In this document: piece after piece, positions 1 through 6,504 of the stretch
Layout: the number at the start of each line of letters is the position of its first letter
Numbering within the stretch: the first letter of the stretch is position 1
Source of the DNA: Candidatus Nitrosopumilus sp.
GTDB taxonomy: Archaea > Thermoproteota > Nitrososphaeria > Nitrososphaerales > Nitrosopumilaceae
DNA length: 8,353 bases
Assembly (NCBI GenBank): GCA_018674605.1
Contig: JABGZU010000042.1
Location: forward strand, 1 to 8,353
Direction: 5' to 3'
Notes under the pieces: model-generated
Seen by the model: the letters and a program-made list of their open reading frames with translations, nothing else
Database searches by the model: none
What the model was told of the DNA's origin: nothing
Program-made: the position numbers and the translations under genes

Positions 1-8
1 GAATAAAA
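1..8 (-). terminator. T-run after tRNA-Ser
   Basis: Directly after the encoded CCA the minus strand reads TTTTATTC to the window edge. Such a run is a likely termination signal for a single archaeal tRNA gene, but the sequence is cut off here. Confidence 0.3.
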
Positions 9-110
9 TGGCGCCGAGAGGGAGATTTGAACTCCCGTTCCCTTGCGAGAACGCGCTTTATGGTTAAACAATTTCCAGGCGCGCGCCCTACCAGGCTAGG
101 CGACCTCGGC
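9..110 (-). tRNA. tRNA-Ser (anticodon GGA) with a 15-base intron and encoded CCA
   Basis: The gene reads from 110 down to 9. Acceptor GCCGAGG pairs with TCTCGGC, the D stem GCCU pairs with GGGC, and the T arm is GGGAG-TTCAAAT-CTCCC. The anticodon stem is CGCGC/GCGCG with anticodon GGA at 76-74, which reads UCC and UCU. The long variable arm, GTTCTC-GCAA-GGGAAC if the flanking stem base is counted, makes it a class II tRNA; G at the discriminator position (12) favours Ser over Leu, which has A. Nucleotides 72-58 interrupt the loop after position 37 and are taken as an intron, leaving an 84-base tRNA body before CCA. The CCA end is encoded (11-9) and a T-run follows. Confidence 0.95.
58..72 (-). 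other. tRNA intron, canonical position 37/38, with bulge-helix-bulge
   Basis: The minus-strand intron is ATTGTTTAACCATAA. Its CCA pairs with U33-G34-G35 of the anticodon loop; together with a C32-U mismatch this makes a four-position central helix. On both sides a three-base AAA bulge results, cut after the second A in each case, which is the rule for the archaeal splicing endonuclease. TT and AA inside the intron can close a small GTTT loop. The exact ends depend on this folding model; a shift of one base cannot be excluded because of the A runs. Confidence 0.8.
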
Positions 111-145
111 AGAAGTCTTGCGACAATTCTATTTCATAAAATCTG

Positions 146-153
146 ATTATAAA
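146..153 (-). promoter_or_regulatory. TATA-like box upstream of tRNA-Ser
   Basis: The minus strand reads TTTATAAT, centred about 40 bases before the first tRNA base (110). With the usual archaeal spacing of about 26 bases, transcription would start near 123, leaving a 5' leader of roughly 13 bases to be removed by RNase P. The sequence is in the 67-base spacer after the BsuPI-like gene, so the tRNA probably has its own promoter. Confidence 0.45.
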
Positions 154-164
154 TTATGTTATTA

Positions 165-177
165 GGAAATAGAAAGA
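165..177 (-). terminator. Pyrimidine-rich tract after the BsuPI-like gene
   Basis: Immediately after the TAG stop the minus strand reads TCTTTCTATTTCC. T-rich runs of this type act as archaeal terminators. There is no hairpin. The tract separates the gene from the tRNA promoter region. The call is weak, because short T-rich tracts are expected in AT-rich spacers. Confidence 0.25.
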
Positions 178-624
178 CTATTTCCAAATTGTTACAGTAG
201 TTGATTTTTCCACAGTATTTCCTTGCACATCCAGTCCTTTTGCAGATAACTTGTAAACACCTTCCAAAACAGCATCACCATCATTTTTAATCTGATCCCA
301 CGAAAAAATAATTTCATCTCCAGGTTCAAGAGTAGAAATCATCTGTACAGATATTGGAGAATACATCAATATTCCAGATAATCCAGTTATTTTCAAACCA
401 TAAGATGAATCAGAAAAAGTTAATTCAGTAGTTCCAGAATTTACAATTCTAATTTGTATTAATTCATCTTGTTTAAAATCAAATTTTTCAGTTACTATAG
501 AAATAGAAGATCCTTCAACAAAAACTAATTGAGTAGTATTTTTAAAATCAATTAAATAAATTCCAAATACAAATCCAGTAATTATTCCAACACAAACAAG
601 AATAATTAGACTTTTTGCTAACAA
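178..624 (-). CDS. Membrane-anchored BsuPI-like (Ig-fold) protein, function unknown
   Basis: The 148 residues start at a TTG directly after an in-frame stop; no other plausible start precedes the hydrophobic segment. Residues 4-25 (KSLIILVCVGIITGFVFGIYLI) form one membrane anchor or uncleaved signal, so the rest probably faces outside. From about 45 on the pattern is a beta sandwich: FDFKQDELIQIRIVNSG, ELTFSDSSYGLKITG, LEPGDEIIFSWDQ (99-111) and GVYKLSAKG (122-130). The order strand, N-S-G, F-S, then PG-x-x-x-x-F-x-W-D and G-x-Y-x-L-x-A, resembles the BsuPI-type intracellular proteinase inhibitor domain and related FlgD Ig-like domains. This is pattern recognition only, and it does not show protease inhibition here. 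The gene lies 26 bases after cbf5 in the same direction, with no clear ribosome binding site. Its role is unknown. Confidence 0.78.
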   Translation of the reverse strand: MLAKSLIILVCVGIITGFVFGIYLIDFKNTTQLVFVEGSSISIVTEKFDFKQDELIQIRIVNSGTTELTFSDSSYGLKITGLSGILMYSPISVQMISTLEPGDEIIFSWDQIKNDGDAVLEGVYKLSAKGLDVQGNTVEKSTTVTIWK

Positions 625-629
625 TTCTT

Positions 630-658
630 AGAAAATAAAATCAGGATGTTTTAATCCT
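630..658 (-). terminator. Hairpin plus T-tract after cbf5
   Basis: On the minus strand AGGAT (658-654) and ATCCT (647-643) form a 5-bp inverted repeat around TAAAAC, which includes the cbf5 stop. A T-rich run, TTTTATTTTC, follows (640-631). Archaeal termination depends mainly on T-tracts, so this may end or weaken the ribosomal-cluster transcript. The stem is short and AT-rich DNA makes such runs common, so confidence is low. Confidence 0.35.
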
Positions 659-1652
659 TTGGAGGAGTAATCTTTGTTCTCCATTTTTTAGGATAAGTAT
701 TAGGAGCCATAATTATTCGCTTTGTTACAAATGCATATCCTTTAACAGCATCACGAATTTCTTCTTCATCCATTGTTGCTTCAGCTAATGCAATAGCTTC
801 ACCCTTTTGTGTATAGATTCCAACAATATCACCCGCTTTTAGATGAGAAGATATTTGTAAAACACCAGGAATTGCAAGTTGAGCTCCATGACACATGGCA
901 TCTACAGCTGAATCACGAATTACTACAGATTTTAATTCACTTAGTGCAAGTTCAACAGGTTTTATCATTTGCATTAATTTAGCATCATCTTTCTTTTCTT
1001 CCCAGATAGCAAAGGCATCAGCAAGTTCATGTAAAGTTACTAACCCATCTTTTTCATGAAATTGGTCTACTCTACTTCGTCTTAATTCAATCATTGTTGC
1101 TCCAGGACCTAAAACTTCACCAATGTCGTAATACAATTTTCTAATATAGGTTCCAGCTTCACATAAAATTCTAGTTAAAAGTAATCTTTCTTTTTGTTCA
1201 ATGAGTTCTAGTTCATAAATTGTTCTAGTTCGAGTTTGTCTAACAACAGCAGAACGTTGAGGAGGCTTTTGAAAAATTTCACCAGTGAACATCTCAACAA
1301 TTTCAGCAAGTTTTTCTTTAGATGGTAATGAATGAACTCTGCCTAAAGCATGGTATTCTTTAGGACCATAAAGTAAAACACCTAAAGCTTTAGTTGCTTC
1401 ACCCAATCCTAATGGTAAAACTCCTGAAACCTGAGGATCCAAAGTTCCACTATGGCCAATTTTTTCAAGTTTCAAAACACGTTTTGTCCATGCTACAGTT
1501 TCATGACTTGTAGGTCCTGGTGGTTTATCTAAAAGAATAATTCCATTATTCAATAACTGTTCAATTGTTCGTTTATCATAGTATGTACCATAAGCATCAT
1601 CAGTGATATCCTGATCAATTTCAATCAAATTCTCAAGTTGTTTAAGAGTCAT
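651..1652 (-). CDS. cbf5: tRNA/rRNA pseudouridine synthase Cbf5 (dyskerin/TruB family)
   Basis: Cbf5 is the catalytic subunit of the box H/ACA ribonucleoprotein, working with Nop10, L7Ae and Gar1 on rRNA; archaeal Cbf5 can also make pseudouridine 55 in tRNA. The 333 residues match archaeal Cbf5 length. The N-terminal DKRTIEQLLNNGIILLDKPPGPTSHE leads to motif GHSGTLDPQVSGVLP (66-80), with catalytic Asp72. Next come KEYHALGRVHS, the KPPQRSAVVRQTRTR segment (129-143) and AGTYIRKLYYDIG (166-178), the motif III region. A PUA RNA-binding domain follows from about 240 (VVIRDSAVDAMCHGAQLAIPG, then GDIVGIYTQKGEAIALAEA). The ATG overlaps the cmk stop as ATGA. It is the last gene of the ribosomal run: a small hairpin and T-tract follow the stop. 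Confidence 0.96.
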   Translation of the reverse strand: MTLKQLENLIEIDQDITDDAYGTYYDKRTIEQLLNNGIILLDKPPGPTSHETVAWTKRVLKLEKIGHSGTLDPQVSGVLPLGLGEATKALGVLLYGPKEYHALGRVHSLPSKEKLAEIVEMFTGEIFQKPPQRSAVVRQTRTRTIYELELIEQKERLLLTRILCEAGTYIRKLYYDIGEVLGPGATMIELRRSRVDQFHEKDGLVTLHELADAFAIWEEKKDDAKLMQMIKPVELALSELKSVVIRDSAVDAMCHGAQLAIPGVLQISSHLKAGDIVGIYTQKGEAIALAEATMDEEEIRDAVKGYAFVTKRIIMAPNTYPKKWRTKITPPKD

Positions 1653-2209
1653 AGTAGTTTTCTCACAGTTTCAGTTGTAACATCAATTACTTGATTTGCA
1701 GTAAGGTTATCAGTGTTAATAATCACATCAAACACATCTTTATCATCACCAAAATTAAAACCATAAAGTTTTTTGTATAATGCTTTATTTTTATCAAAAC
1801 GATCTTTTGTAATGTGATATGCATTTTCAGAACTCATGTTATCTCTAGATTGCATTCTCTGAGTACTACTTTCATGAGAACCTTCTAACCAAATTTTCAC
1901 ACCATCTTGAATTAACCAGGGTAATGTATAACTAGTAATTACCATCCCACCTTGATTAAAAAGATCAGTTAATTTCTTATCTAAATTTTTATCAAATTCA
2001 GAATTTTGTTCACGTTGATTTAGAAATTTCATCCCATCTTCAGTATCCCACCAATCATCACCATCAGAATTAAATCCATGTTCTTTGGCCATTTCTTTTA
2101 AAACATCTCCACCACTAAGATACTGTAAATTAAATTCTTTAGCTAATCCTTTAGCAACAGTTGTTTTTCCAACTGCAGGAGGGCCAGAGATAACAATAGA
2201 TTTTGTCAA
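1649..2209 (-). CDS. cmk: Cytidylate kinase family protein (archaeal Cmk, divergent)
   Basis: The family phosphorylates CMP (and dCMP) with ATP. The 186 residues begin with a beta strand and P-loop, MTKSIVISGPPAVGKTT (GPPAVGKT at 9-16). The helix AKGLAKEFNLQYLSGGDVL is typical of the NMP-kinase fold of archaeal Cmk, as are the late SRDNMSSENAYHITKDRF segment, ALYKKLYGF and the strand VFDVIINTD. The start is TTG; it overlaps the insertase stop as TTGA. In the NMP-binding region, where archaeal Cmk usually has an E-G-R motif, this protein has MVITSYTLPWLI, and it carries an acidic DGDDWWDTEDG insertion around 50-60. The name therefore rests on the P-loop fold and on the conserved position before cbf5; the exact nucleotide preference is uncertain. 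Confidence 0.8.
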   Translation of the reverse strand: MTKSIVISGPPAVGKTTVAKGLAKEFNLQYLSGGDVLKEMAKEHGFNSDGDDWWDTEDGMKFLNQREQNSEFDKNLDKKLTDLFNQGGMVITSYTLPWLIQDGVKIWLEGSHESSTQRMQSRDNMSSENAYHITKDRFDKNKALYKKLYGFNFGDDKDVFDVIINTDNLTANQVIDVTTETVRKLL

Positions 2210-2838
2210 CCTAGATCCATCGAGGTTTTAGTGAGTCTCATAATAATTCCACTAAATGCAATAGAAGAAAGGAAATACCAAGCCCAAAGCATCAAATGAT
2301 TTTCTTTACCAAAACAGATGTTTGTTGAATCTAAAGCCTGTTCTGCAGTACAAGTCAATTGGAACATATCTCCAGGAATTACATTAAGAGGTATTGGAGA
2401 AATAGCTACGGTGTAGGTAAAAAGAGCAGGTAATACAAGATAGAATATCAAAATTAAAGGTACAAAAGTAATCATCATAGGTCGCATATTCATTTGCATC
2501 ATCTCCATAGGCATTTTGTTCATGTACGAAGATTTTTTACTTAATTCAGCTGTTTTTGCTTGATCTTTAGCTCTCATTGCAGCCATTCTTGCTTTTTGCC
2601 ATGCTTTAGTTTCCTTCATTATTCTTTTTAGTTTAGTTTGATCAACCATTTTTTTTCTAACTGCAGAATTGAAAATGTTAAGTAAAATACCAAATCCAGT
2701 AACAGCAAACATAGTTAGAATTACTCCCTTTACAATAGGATCATCACTGCCAAGTGCCATTCTTCCTTCACCACCAAGAAAATCAGGCAATTGAAGCATT
2801 GCAGAATCAATAAAGAGTAGAATAAAGTTAAAATCCAT
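2206..2838 (-). CDS. EMC3/TMCO1-like membrane insertase (DUF106, Oxa1 superfamily)
   Basis: This is the archaeal homologue of the EMC3/TMCO1/Get1 group, distant relatives of YidC/Oxa1 thought to help insert membrane proteins. The 210 residues show three hydrophobic segments at roughly 35-60, 122-145 and 181-201, with a charged helical hairpin of Lys, Arg and Ala between the first two (61-105), the usual layout of the family. Just before the second membrane segment is a methionine cluster: nine Met between 106 and 122. Such a surface could receive hydrophobic helices, as in the SRP54 M domain. The outer loop between segments 2 and 3 carries C163 and C175. The gene starts 3 bases after adkA, with AGGAC about 10 bases upstream, and its stop overlaps the cmk start. 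Its place between adkA and cmk agrees with other archaea and supports the call. Confidence 0.88.
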   Translation of the reverse strand: MDFNFILLFIDSAMLQLPDFLGGEGRMALGSDDPIVKGVILTMFAVTGFGILLNIFNSAVRKKMVDQTKLKRIMKETKAWQKARMAAMRAKDQAKTAELSKKSSYMNKMPMEMMQMNMRPMMITFVPLILIFYLVLPALFTYTVAISPIPLNVIPGDMFQLTCTAEQALDSTNICFGKENHLMLWAWYFLSSIAFSGIIMRLTKTSMDLG

Positions 2839-2841
2839 TTT

Positions 2842-3420
2842 TTACAGTCCTATTGCCCTGATTATTTTATCTGCAGCCTCATCAATTTTTCCCTCACTAT
2901 TAAAAACATGTCTTACTGGGGAGCCTGTAATTACAGCACATGCAGAAATCATACCTGTTTGATAATCAAGCTCCTTCTTAATGTTAGCTAGTGTTATTTT
3001 ATCTCTATTTCGAGTATCATCTTTCATTCTTCTATTGTAAATTTCTTCAGGTTTTGCAGAAACAGAAACAAAATTGTTAGGTTTAATAATTTTCAAAACA
3101 TGTTCTGGCAATCCAGGGTAATATCCTTCAGGGGAGCTAATGAATGCATGAGTATCGATAATTACAACTTCTTCATCAAAAGAACTAATTTTTTCTGCAG
3201 CGATTTGTTGTAAACGTTGTTGTTCAGTTACAGACAATTTTCTTAATTCATCCCTATCTTTTAATCCATTTTCTTGTGCAACATCAAACATCAAACTTCC
3301 ATAATTTACCACAATGACATTTTTCTGATGATTTTTTAAAATTTCAACCATTGTTGTTAACAAGGTACTTTTCCCAACACCTGGGATTCCAACCATGAGA
3401 ATTTTTTTATTTTCTACCAA
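2842..3420 (-). CDS. adkA: Archaeal-type adenylate kinase
   Basis: AdkA interconverts ATP + AMP and 2 ADP. The archaeal form is a separate family from bacterial Adk and is typically about 192 residues. The open frame extends to a TTG at 3447, but I place the start at TTG 3420. This gives MVENKKILMVGIPGVGKST, exactly 192 residues, with GGGTG six bases upstream and the P-loop (GIPGVGKST, 11-19) right after the first beta strand, as in the family. GTG at 3429 is an alternative. Further family features are KDRDELRKLS, IIDTHAFISSPEGYYPGLP in the middle, and RRMKDDTRNRD in the lid/arginine region. The gene overlaps secY by 14 bases and ends 3 bases before the insertase gene. The SecY-AdkA pairing is conserved across archaea. 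Confidence 0.93.
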   Translation of the reverse strand: MVENKKILMVGIPGVGKSTLLTTMVEILKNHQKNVIVVNYGSLMFDVAQENGLKDRDELRKLSVTEQQRLQQIAAEKISSFDEEVVIIDTHAFISSPEGYYPGLPEHVLKIIKPNNFVSVSAKPEEIYNRRMKDDTRNRDKITLANIKKELDYQTGMISACAVITGSPVRHVFNSEGKIDEAADKIIRAIGL

Positions 3421-4840
3421 GTAAGGCACCCAACCGTGGCATAACAACTTCTACTTGTTCTCTAACTAATTGCGTGTAATAATTAATAAGAATGTCAACC
3501 ATAAGCAAGATTCCAATTCCAGATCCAAATACTCCAAGAACATCAGATACTCCTGCTAGAAGACCCAAAATCATAGAGCCAATAATAGTAACAGATGGAA
3601 TGTACTTGTTTAGTAAAGCTTCTACAGGTTTGTTTGATCTTCTAAATCCAGGAATTTGTACATCTGCATCAAGTAAGTTTTGAGCAGCGCTTTTTGGAGA
3701 TAAACCTCCAAGCTCAACCCATAGTCTACCAAATACAACTACAATTCCAACCATAAACAAAACATATCCTACAGCACGCATAGGATCTAGTGCTGCAACA
3801 TCTAATCCTCGAGGAGGTGTGATGTAGTAAATAATACCACCAACAGGGGTAGATGGACTAGTAGGATCAAATTGAGCTACAAAATTCATAAAGAAATTAT
3901 TATTTCGAGGGTTCATGTTAGACCACAACATTTGGAATACAAACACAGCATTTGCAGTTAATGCAGATGCTAAAATTACAGGAATGTTAGAAACATACAT
4001 CAATTTGATAGGATATACGGCTTGAAATCCTCTATACTTTGTAGAAACAATTGGAATTTCGATTTTCATTCCCTGTGTAAATACAAGTATCAAAAGAATT
4101 CCAGCAGTAAGACATAATCCAAAAATACTTGGAAGTTGATTCGAACGGAATAAAACATTTCCAATATCACCACTACCAATAAGAGATTCTATCGTGTATG
4201 GGATAATTCCAATCATCCCACCATCGCCGGCAGGTAACGGACTAAACATACTCCAAAGAATTTGTTGAGCAACACCAGCCATAATGAATAAACTAATTCC
4301 ACTACCAAGACCCCAGCCTTTTTGGATTAATTCATCCATGAACATAATTATGATAGACGCCGCCATCAGCTGCCCTATAATTACATACAAGACATAAGGT
4401 TCAGACATACCAGGGCCATAAACTGCTGAAGCATATACAATAGATTCAGCTACAATTACAACATAGGTTACTAATTTAGTAGCAGTTTGAAAAATTCCTC
4501 TTTCCTCAGGTTTCTTGAAATCGAATTTTAGGATATCAGAACCTCTCAATAATTGCATTAAGAGTCCAGCAGTGACAATCGGACCAATTCCTAACTCAAC
4601 TAATGTACCTTGTTGAGATGCAAAAATAACTCTAGCAAATGCTAGAAAATCAAATTCAGGAGAAGTTGCTCCAAATAACGGAGTTTGTCCCATTACCATA
4701 TAGATAAGTAATGCAACACCACACCAAAGTAATCTAGTTTGTAAAGAAATTTTCTTTTTAGGTTTTGGAACTTGTGGGAGATAAGGTTCTGCCTTAAAAA
4801 CTACTTTTCTAATAATTGAAGTAATAGAACCCTCAGCCAT
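3407..4840 (-). CDS. secY: Preprotein translocase subunit SecY (Sec61 alpha)
   Basis: SecY forms the membrane channel for protein export and membrane protein insertion. The 477 residues hold about ten hydrophobic segments, as the family requires. The N-terminus is cytoplasmic and basic (KPKKK near 26-30). Recognisable parts are the second segment LGIGPIVTAGLLMQLL (83-98), KKPEERGI on the following cytoplasmic loop, DELIQKGWGLGSGISLFIMA (169-188) leading into TM5, the cytoplasmic loop with KYRG and YPIKLMYVSNIPVILAS (276-292) at TM7, QIPGFRRS (395-402) in the C5 loop, and LGVFGSGIGILLMVDILINYY near TM10. An AGGTG sequence lies 10 bases upstream of the ATG. The 3' end overlaps the proposed adkA start by 14 bases. 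Together with the EMC3-like gene two places downstream it forms a membrane-insertion group. Confidence 0.97.
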   Translation of the reverse strand: MAEGSITSIIRKVVFKAEPYLPQVPKPKKKISLQTRLLWCGVALLIYMVMGQTPLFGATSPEFDFLAFARVIFASQQGTLVELGIGPIVTAGLLMQLLRGSDILKFDFKKPEERGIFQTATKLVTYVVIVAESIVYASAVYGPGMSEPYVLYVIIGQLMAASIIIMFMDELIQKGWGLGSGISLFIMAGVAQQILWSMFSPLPAGDGGMIGIIPYTIESLIGSGDIGNVLFRSNQLPSIFGLCLTAGILLILVFTQGMKIEIPIVSTKYRGFQAVYPIKLMYVSNIPVILASALTANAVFVFQMLWSNMNPRNNNFFMNFVAQFDPTSPSTPVGGIIYYITPPRGLDVAALDPMRAVGYVLFMVGIVVVFGRLWVELGGLSPKSAAQNLLDADVQIPGFRRSNKPVEALLNKYIPSVTIIGSMILGLLAGVSDVLGVFGSGIGILLMVDILINYYTQLVREQVEVVMPRLGALLGRK

Positions 4841-4853
4841 TTTCAGTTAACAC

Positions 4854-5300
4854 CTAGTCCTCAGCAGGTTTTTCTTCTATTGTATCTTGAATAATCTCTC
4901 CACCAATAGCATTTAATTTCTCTTCAGCTGATGCTGTAAAGTTTTCAACTTTGACGGAATATGCATTAGAGATTGTTCCACCACCTAGAAGTTTTTCATA
5001 CCCAGCACTTTCAAGATCTACAATCTTCTTTCCACCTTCTTCTTTACCAAATTTAGTGAATAAATCATCAAGGTCTCTAACATTGGCCCATTTTTTTGTA
5101 ATATTTGGATGAGGAGGGGAACTAGATTCATGACCATAATGATCTGGTTCATCTTTTAACAAACTACTGTAATGATGTTTTTGGAAACCAGTAACTCCAA
5201 GACCACCTTTGTGACCACTTGCACGGTGTTGGGCTACTTGTCCCCATCCCATGTGTCTTCCACCTCTAAGTCTTCGAGTTTTTCTTAATCTAGTTGCCAT
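4854..5300 (-). CDS. rpl15: 50S ribosomal protein uL15 (L15, archaeal type)
   Basis: uL15 is an assembly protein of the large subunit, related to eukaryotic L27a/L28. The 148 residues start with the typical Arg/Gly/His-rich arm that threads into 23S rRNA: KTRRLRGGRHMGWGQVAQHR (7-26), then SGHKGGLGVTGFQKHHY. The globular part follows, with VRDLDDLF and the KVENFTASAEEKL region near the end, and the last residues are acidic. An AGGAG sequence lies 11 bases before the ATG, inside the end of uL30. A 13-base gap separates the stop from secY, as expected for the conserved uL15-SecY order of archaea and bacteria. Confidence 0.96.
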   Translation of the reverse strand: MATRLRKTRRLRGGRHMGWGQVAQHRASGHKGGLGVTGFQKHHYSSLLKDEPDHYGHESSSPPHPNITKKWANVRDLDDLFTKFGKEEGGKKIVDLESAGYEKLLGGGTISNAYSVKVENFTASAEEKLNAIGGEIIQDTIEEKPAED

Positions 5301-5301
5301 G

Positions 5302-5769
5302 TTAAATCATTCTCCTCACAATAGTATCAAGTTCTTTGTTATCACCAAGAACACCTTTTTGTCCATATAATTTCTTGGTACTTCTTTTGAATCCATGTAC
5401 TGGTGGTGCTAAAGCAAACCAAGGTTTTAGTGGAGATAATTTTGATAATGTAGCTTTTCCATCAGCCAAGGCAGTTCCAAGTTCAGTAGCATTTGCAAAT
5501 CCAAGCTCTTTTAGATCTTCATCAGTAATTTTTTGATAACCTCCTTTTCTGGCTTTCTTTTCAATTAACTCTTGGGCTAAAGATGCATCAATTTCAGTCC
5601 AAGATACATAATGTTGTACTTTTCTTAACATACCCAAAGTGTTATCCTTTGCAGGCAAAATTGTTGCACGATATTTTTTATCTAATTTTAATAAAGTCAT
5701 AGTAGTTGTAGCCCAATACGGACAATCTGCTTGACCCTTAATTCTAACAACAAGATATGCATTTGCCAT
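5302..5769 (-). CDS. rpl30: 50S ribosomal protein uL30 (L30, archaeal long type)
   Basis: uL30 is a large-subunit protein that contacts 23S rRNA. The archaeal/eukaryotic form (L7e-like) is about 155 residues, against about 60 in bacteria. I chose the ATG at 5769 (155 residues, starting MANAYLVVRIKG), because archaeal uL30 normally begins MA followed by this first beta strand, and an AGGATGAT sequence resembling the Shine-Dalgarno lies 4 bases upstream. An ATG at 5778 would add MIK and overlap the uS5 stop by ATGA; it cannot be excluded. Visible family features are LRKVQHYVSW in the middle, KITDEDLKELG, and the C-terminal PPVHGFKRSTKKLYGQKG. The stop is one base before the uL15 start, showing tight operon packing. 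Confidence 0.93.
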   Translation of the reverse strand: MANAYLVVRIKGQADCPYWATTTMTLLKLDKKYRATILPAKDNTLGMLRKVQHYVSWTEIDASLAQELIEKKARKGGYQKITDEDLKELGFANATELGTALADGKATLSKLSPLKPWFALAPPVHGFKRSTKKLYGQKGVLGDNKELDTIVRRMI

Positions 5770-5774
5770 TTTTA

Positions 5775-6503
5775 TCATCCTTGACTGAATGTCTGTCTAA
5801 GACAATCCAGTACTGCTTTTGAAGTTGAGTTCATTGTAGGAGTAGAGCCTTTTGCTGTAGTCCATGCATCTTTAAGACCTGCTAATTCTAACAATCGTTT
5901 AATTTTTCCACCTGCAACAAGACCTAAACCACGAGGTCCAGGAATAATTTCAATAGTTACACTTCCACCTTTTCCCTTAACTTTGAATGGAACAGAATGG
6001 TTTTGATCACATCTACATTCCCAACTGCCACAACCCATTTTGATTGGTTGGATATTTAGAAATGCTTGACTAGTTGCTTTTTCAATAGCAATTCGCATTT
6101 GTTTAGATTTACCTTGACCAATTCCCAAATAACCATTTTCATTTCCTGCTGCAACAATTGCCTTGAATCTAGTAGATTGTCCGTTTGAGGTCATTTTTTG
6201 AATAATACCCACATCAACAACTTCACTTTTTAAATCAGGTAACAATTTTTTAATAATTCCAGATTCTTGAATTCTTAATCCAGCTTCTAAAATTTCTTCA
6301 ATAGTAGTAATTTCTCCAGAATCAACTTTTTTACCTAGAATAGTTTTTGGTACCCAAACTTCAACTTCAGGTTCTCTTCGAGGTCTTTTAGGACGTGCTG
6401 CTGCTGCTCCAGGTGGACCACGTCCATATACTGGTGGGCCTCTACCTCTTCCACCTTGTCCTGGTTTGGATTGTCCAGGTTTAGATTGTGTTGCTTGACT
6501 CAT
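5775..6503 (-). CDS. rps5: 30S ribosomal protein uS5 (S5) with Gly/Pro/Arg-rich N-terminal extension
   Basis: uS5 is a small-subunit protein near the mRNA entry path that affects decoding accuracy. The protein has 242 residues. The conserved body begins near VEVWVPKT (47-54) and includes the double-stranded RNA binding-like S5 fold with FKAIVAAGNENGYLGIGQGKS, then the archaeal signature CGSWECRC with a following His (C159, C164, C166, H170), and IIPGPRGLGLVAG in the C-terminal domain. The first 46 residues are low-complexity: a doubled QSKPGQ and two GRGPP-type segments, then a basic stretch. A GAGGTT ribosome binding sequence ends 7 bases before the ATG, which supports including this extension. 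The start lies one base after the uL18 stop, and the end overlaps or nearly touches uL30. Confidence 0.96.
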   Translation of the reverse strand: MSQATQSKPGQSKPGQGGRGRGPPVYGRGPPGAAAARPKRPRREPEVEVWVPKTILGKKVDSGEITTIEEILEAGLRIQESGIIKKLLPDLKSEVVDVGIIQKMTSNGQSTRFKAIVAAGNENGYLGIGQGKSKQMRIAIEKATSQAFLNIQPIKMGCGSWECRCDQNHSVPFKVKGKGGSVTIEIIPGPRGLGLVAGGKIKRLLELAGLKDAWTTAKGSTPTMNSTSKAVLDCLRQTFSQG

Positions 6504-6504
6504 T

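Noticed and set aside
9..110. tRNA-Leu (also class II)
   Set aside because: The anticodon after intron removal is GGA and the discriminator is G; archaeal tRNA-Leu has A73 and a different anticodon.
3421..3447. Longer adkA start at TTG 3447
   Set aside because: It adds a nine-residue stretch (MLCHGWVPY) not expected in the family and increases the overlap with secY; 3420 gives the usual length.
3492..3683. Small plus-strand open frame
   Set aside because: It lies wholly inside secY on the opposite strand and has no recognisable product or start signal.
5336..5536. Small plus-strand open frame
   Set aside because: It lies wholly inside uL30, which is well supported, on the opposite strand.
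5770..5778. uL30 start at ATG 5778
   Set aside because: Possible, with an ATGA overlap, but the next ATG gives the standard MA start and has the better upstream sequence.
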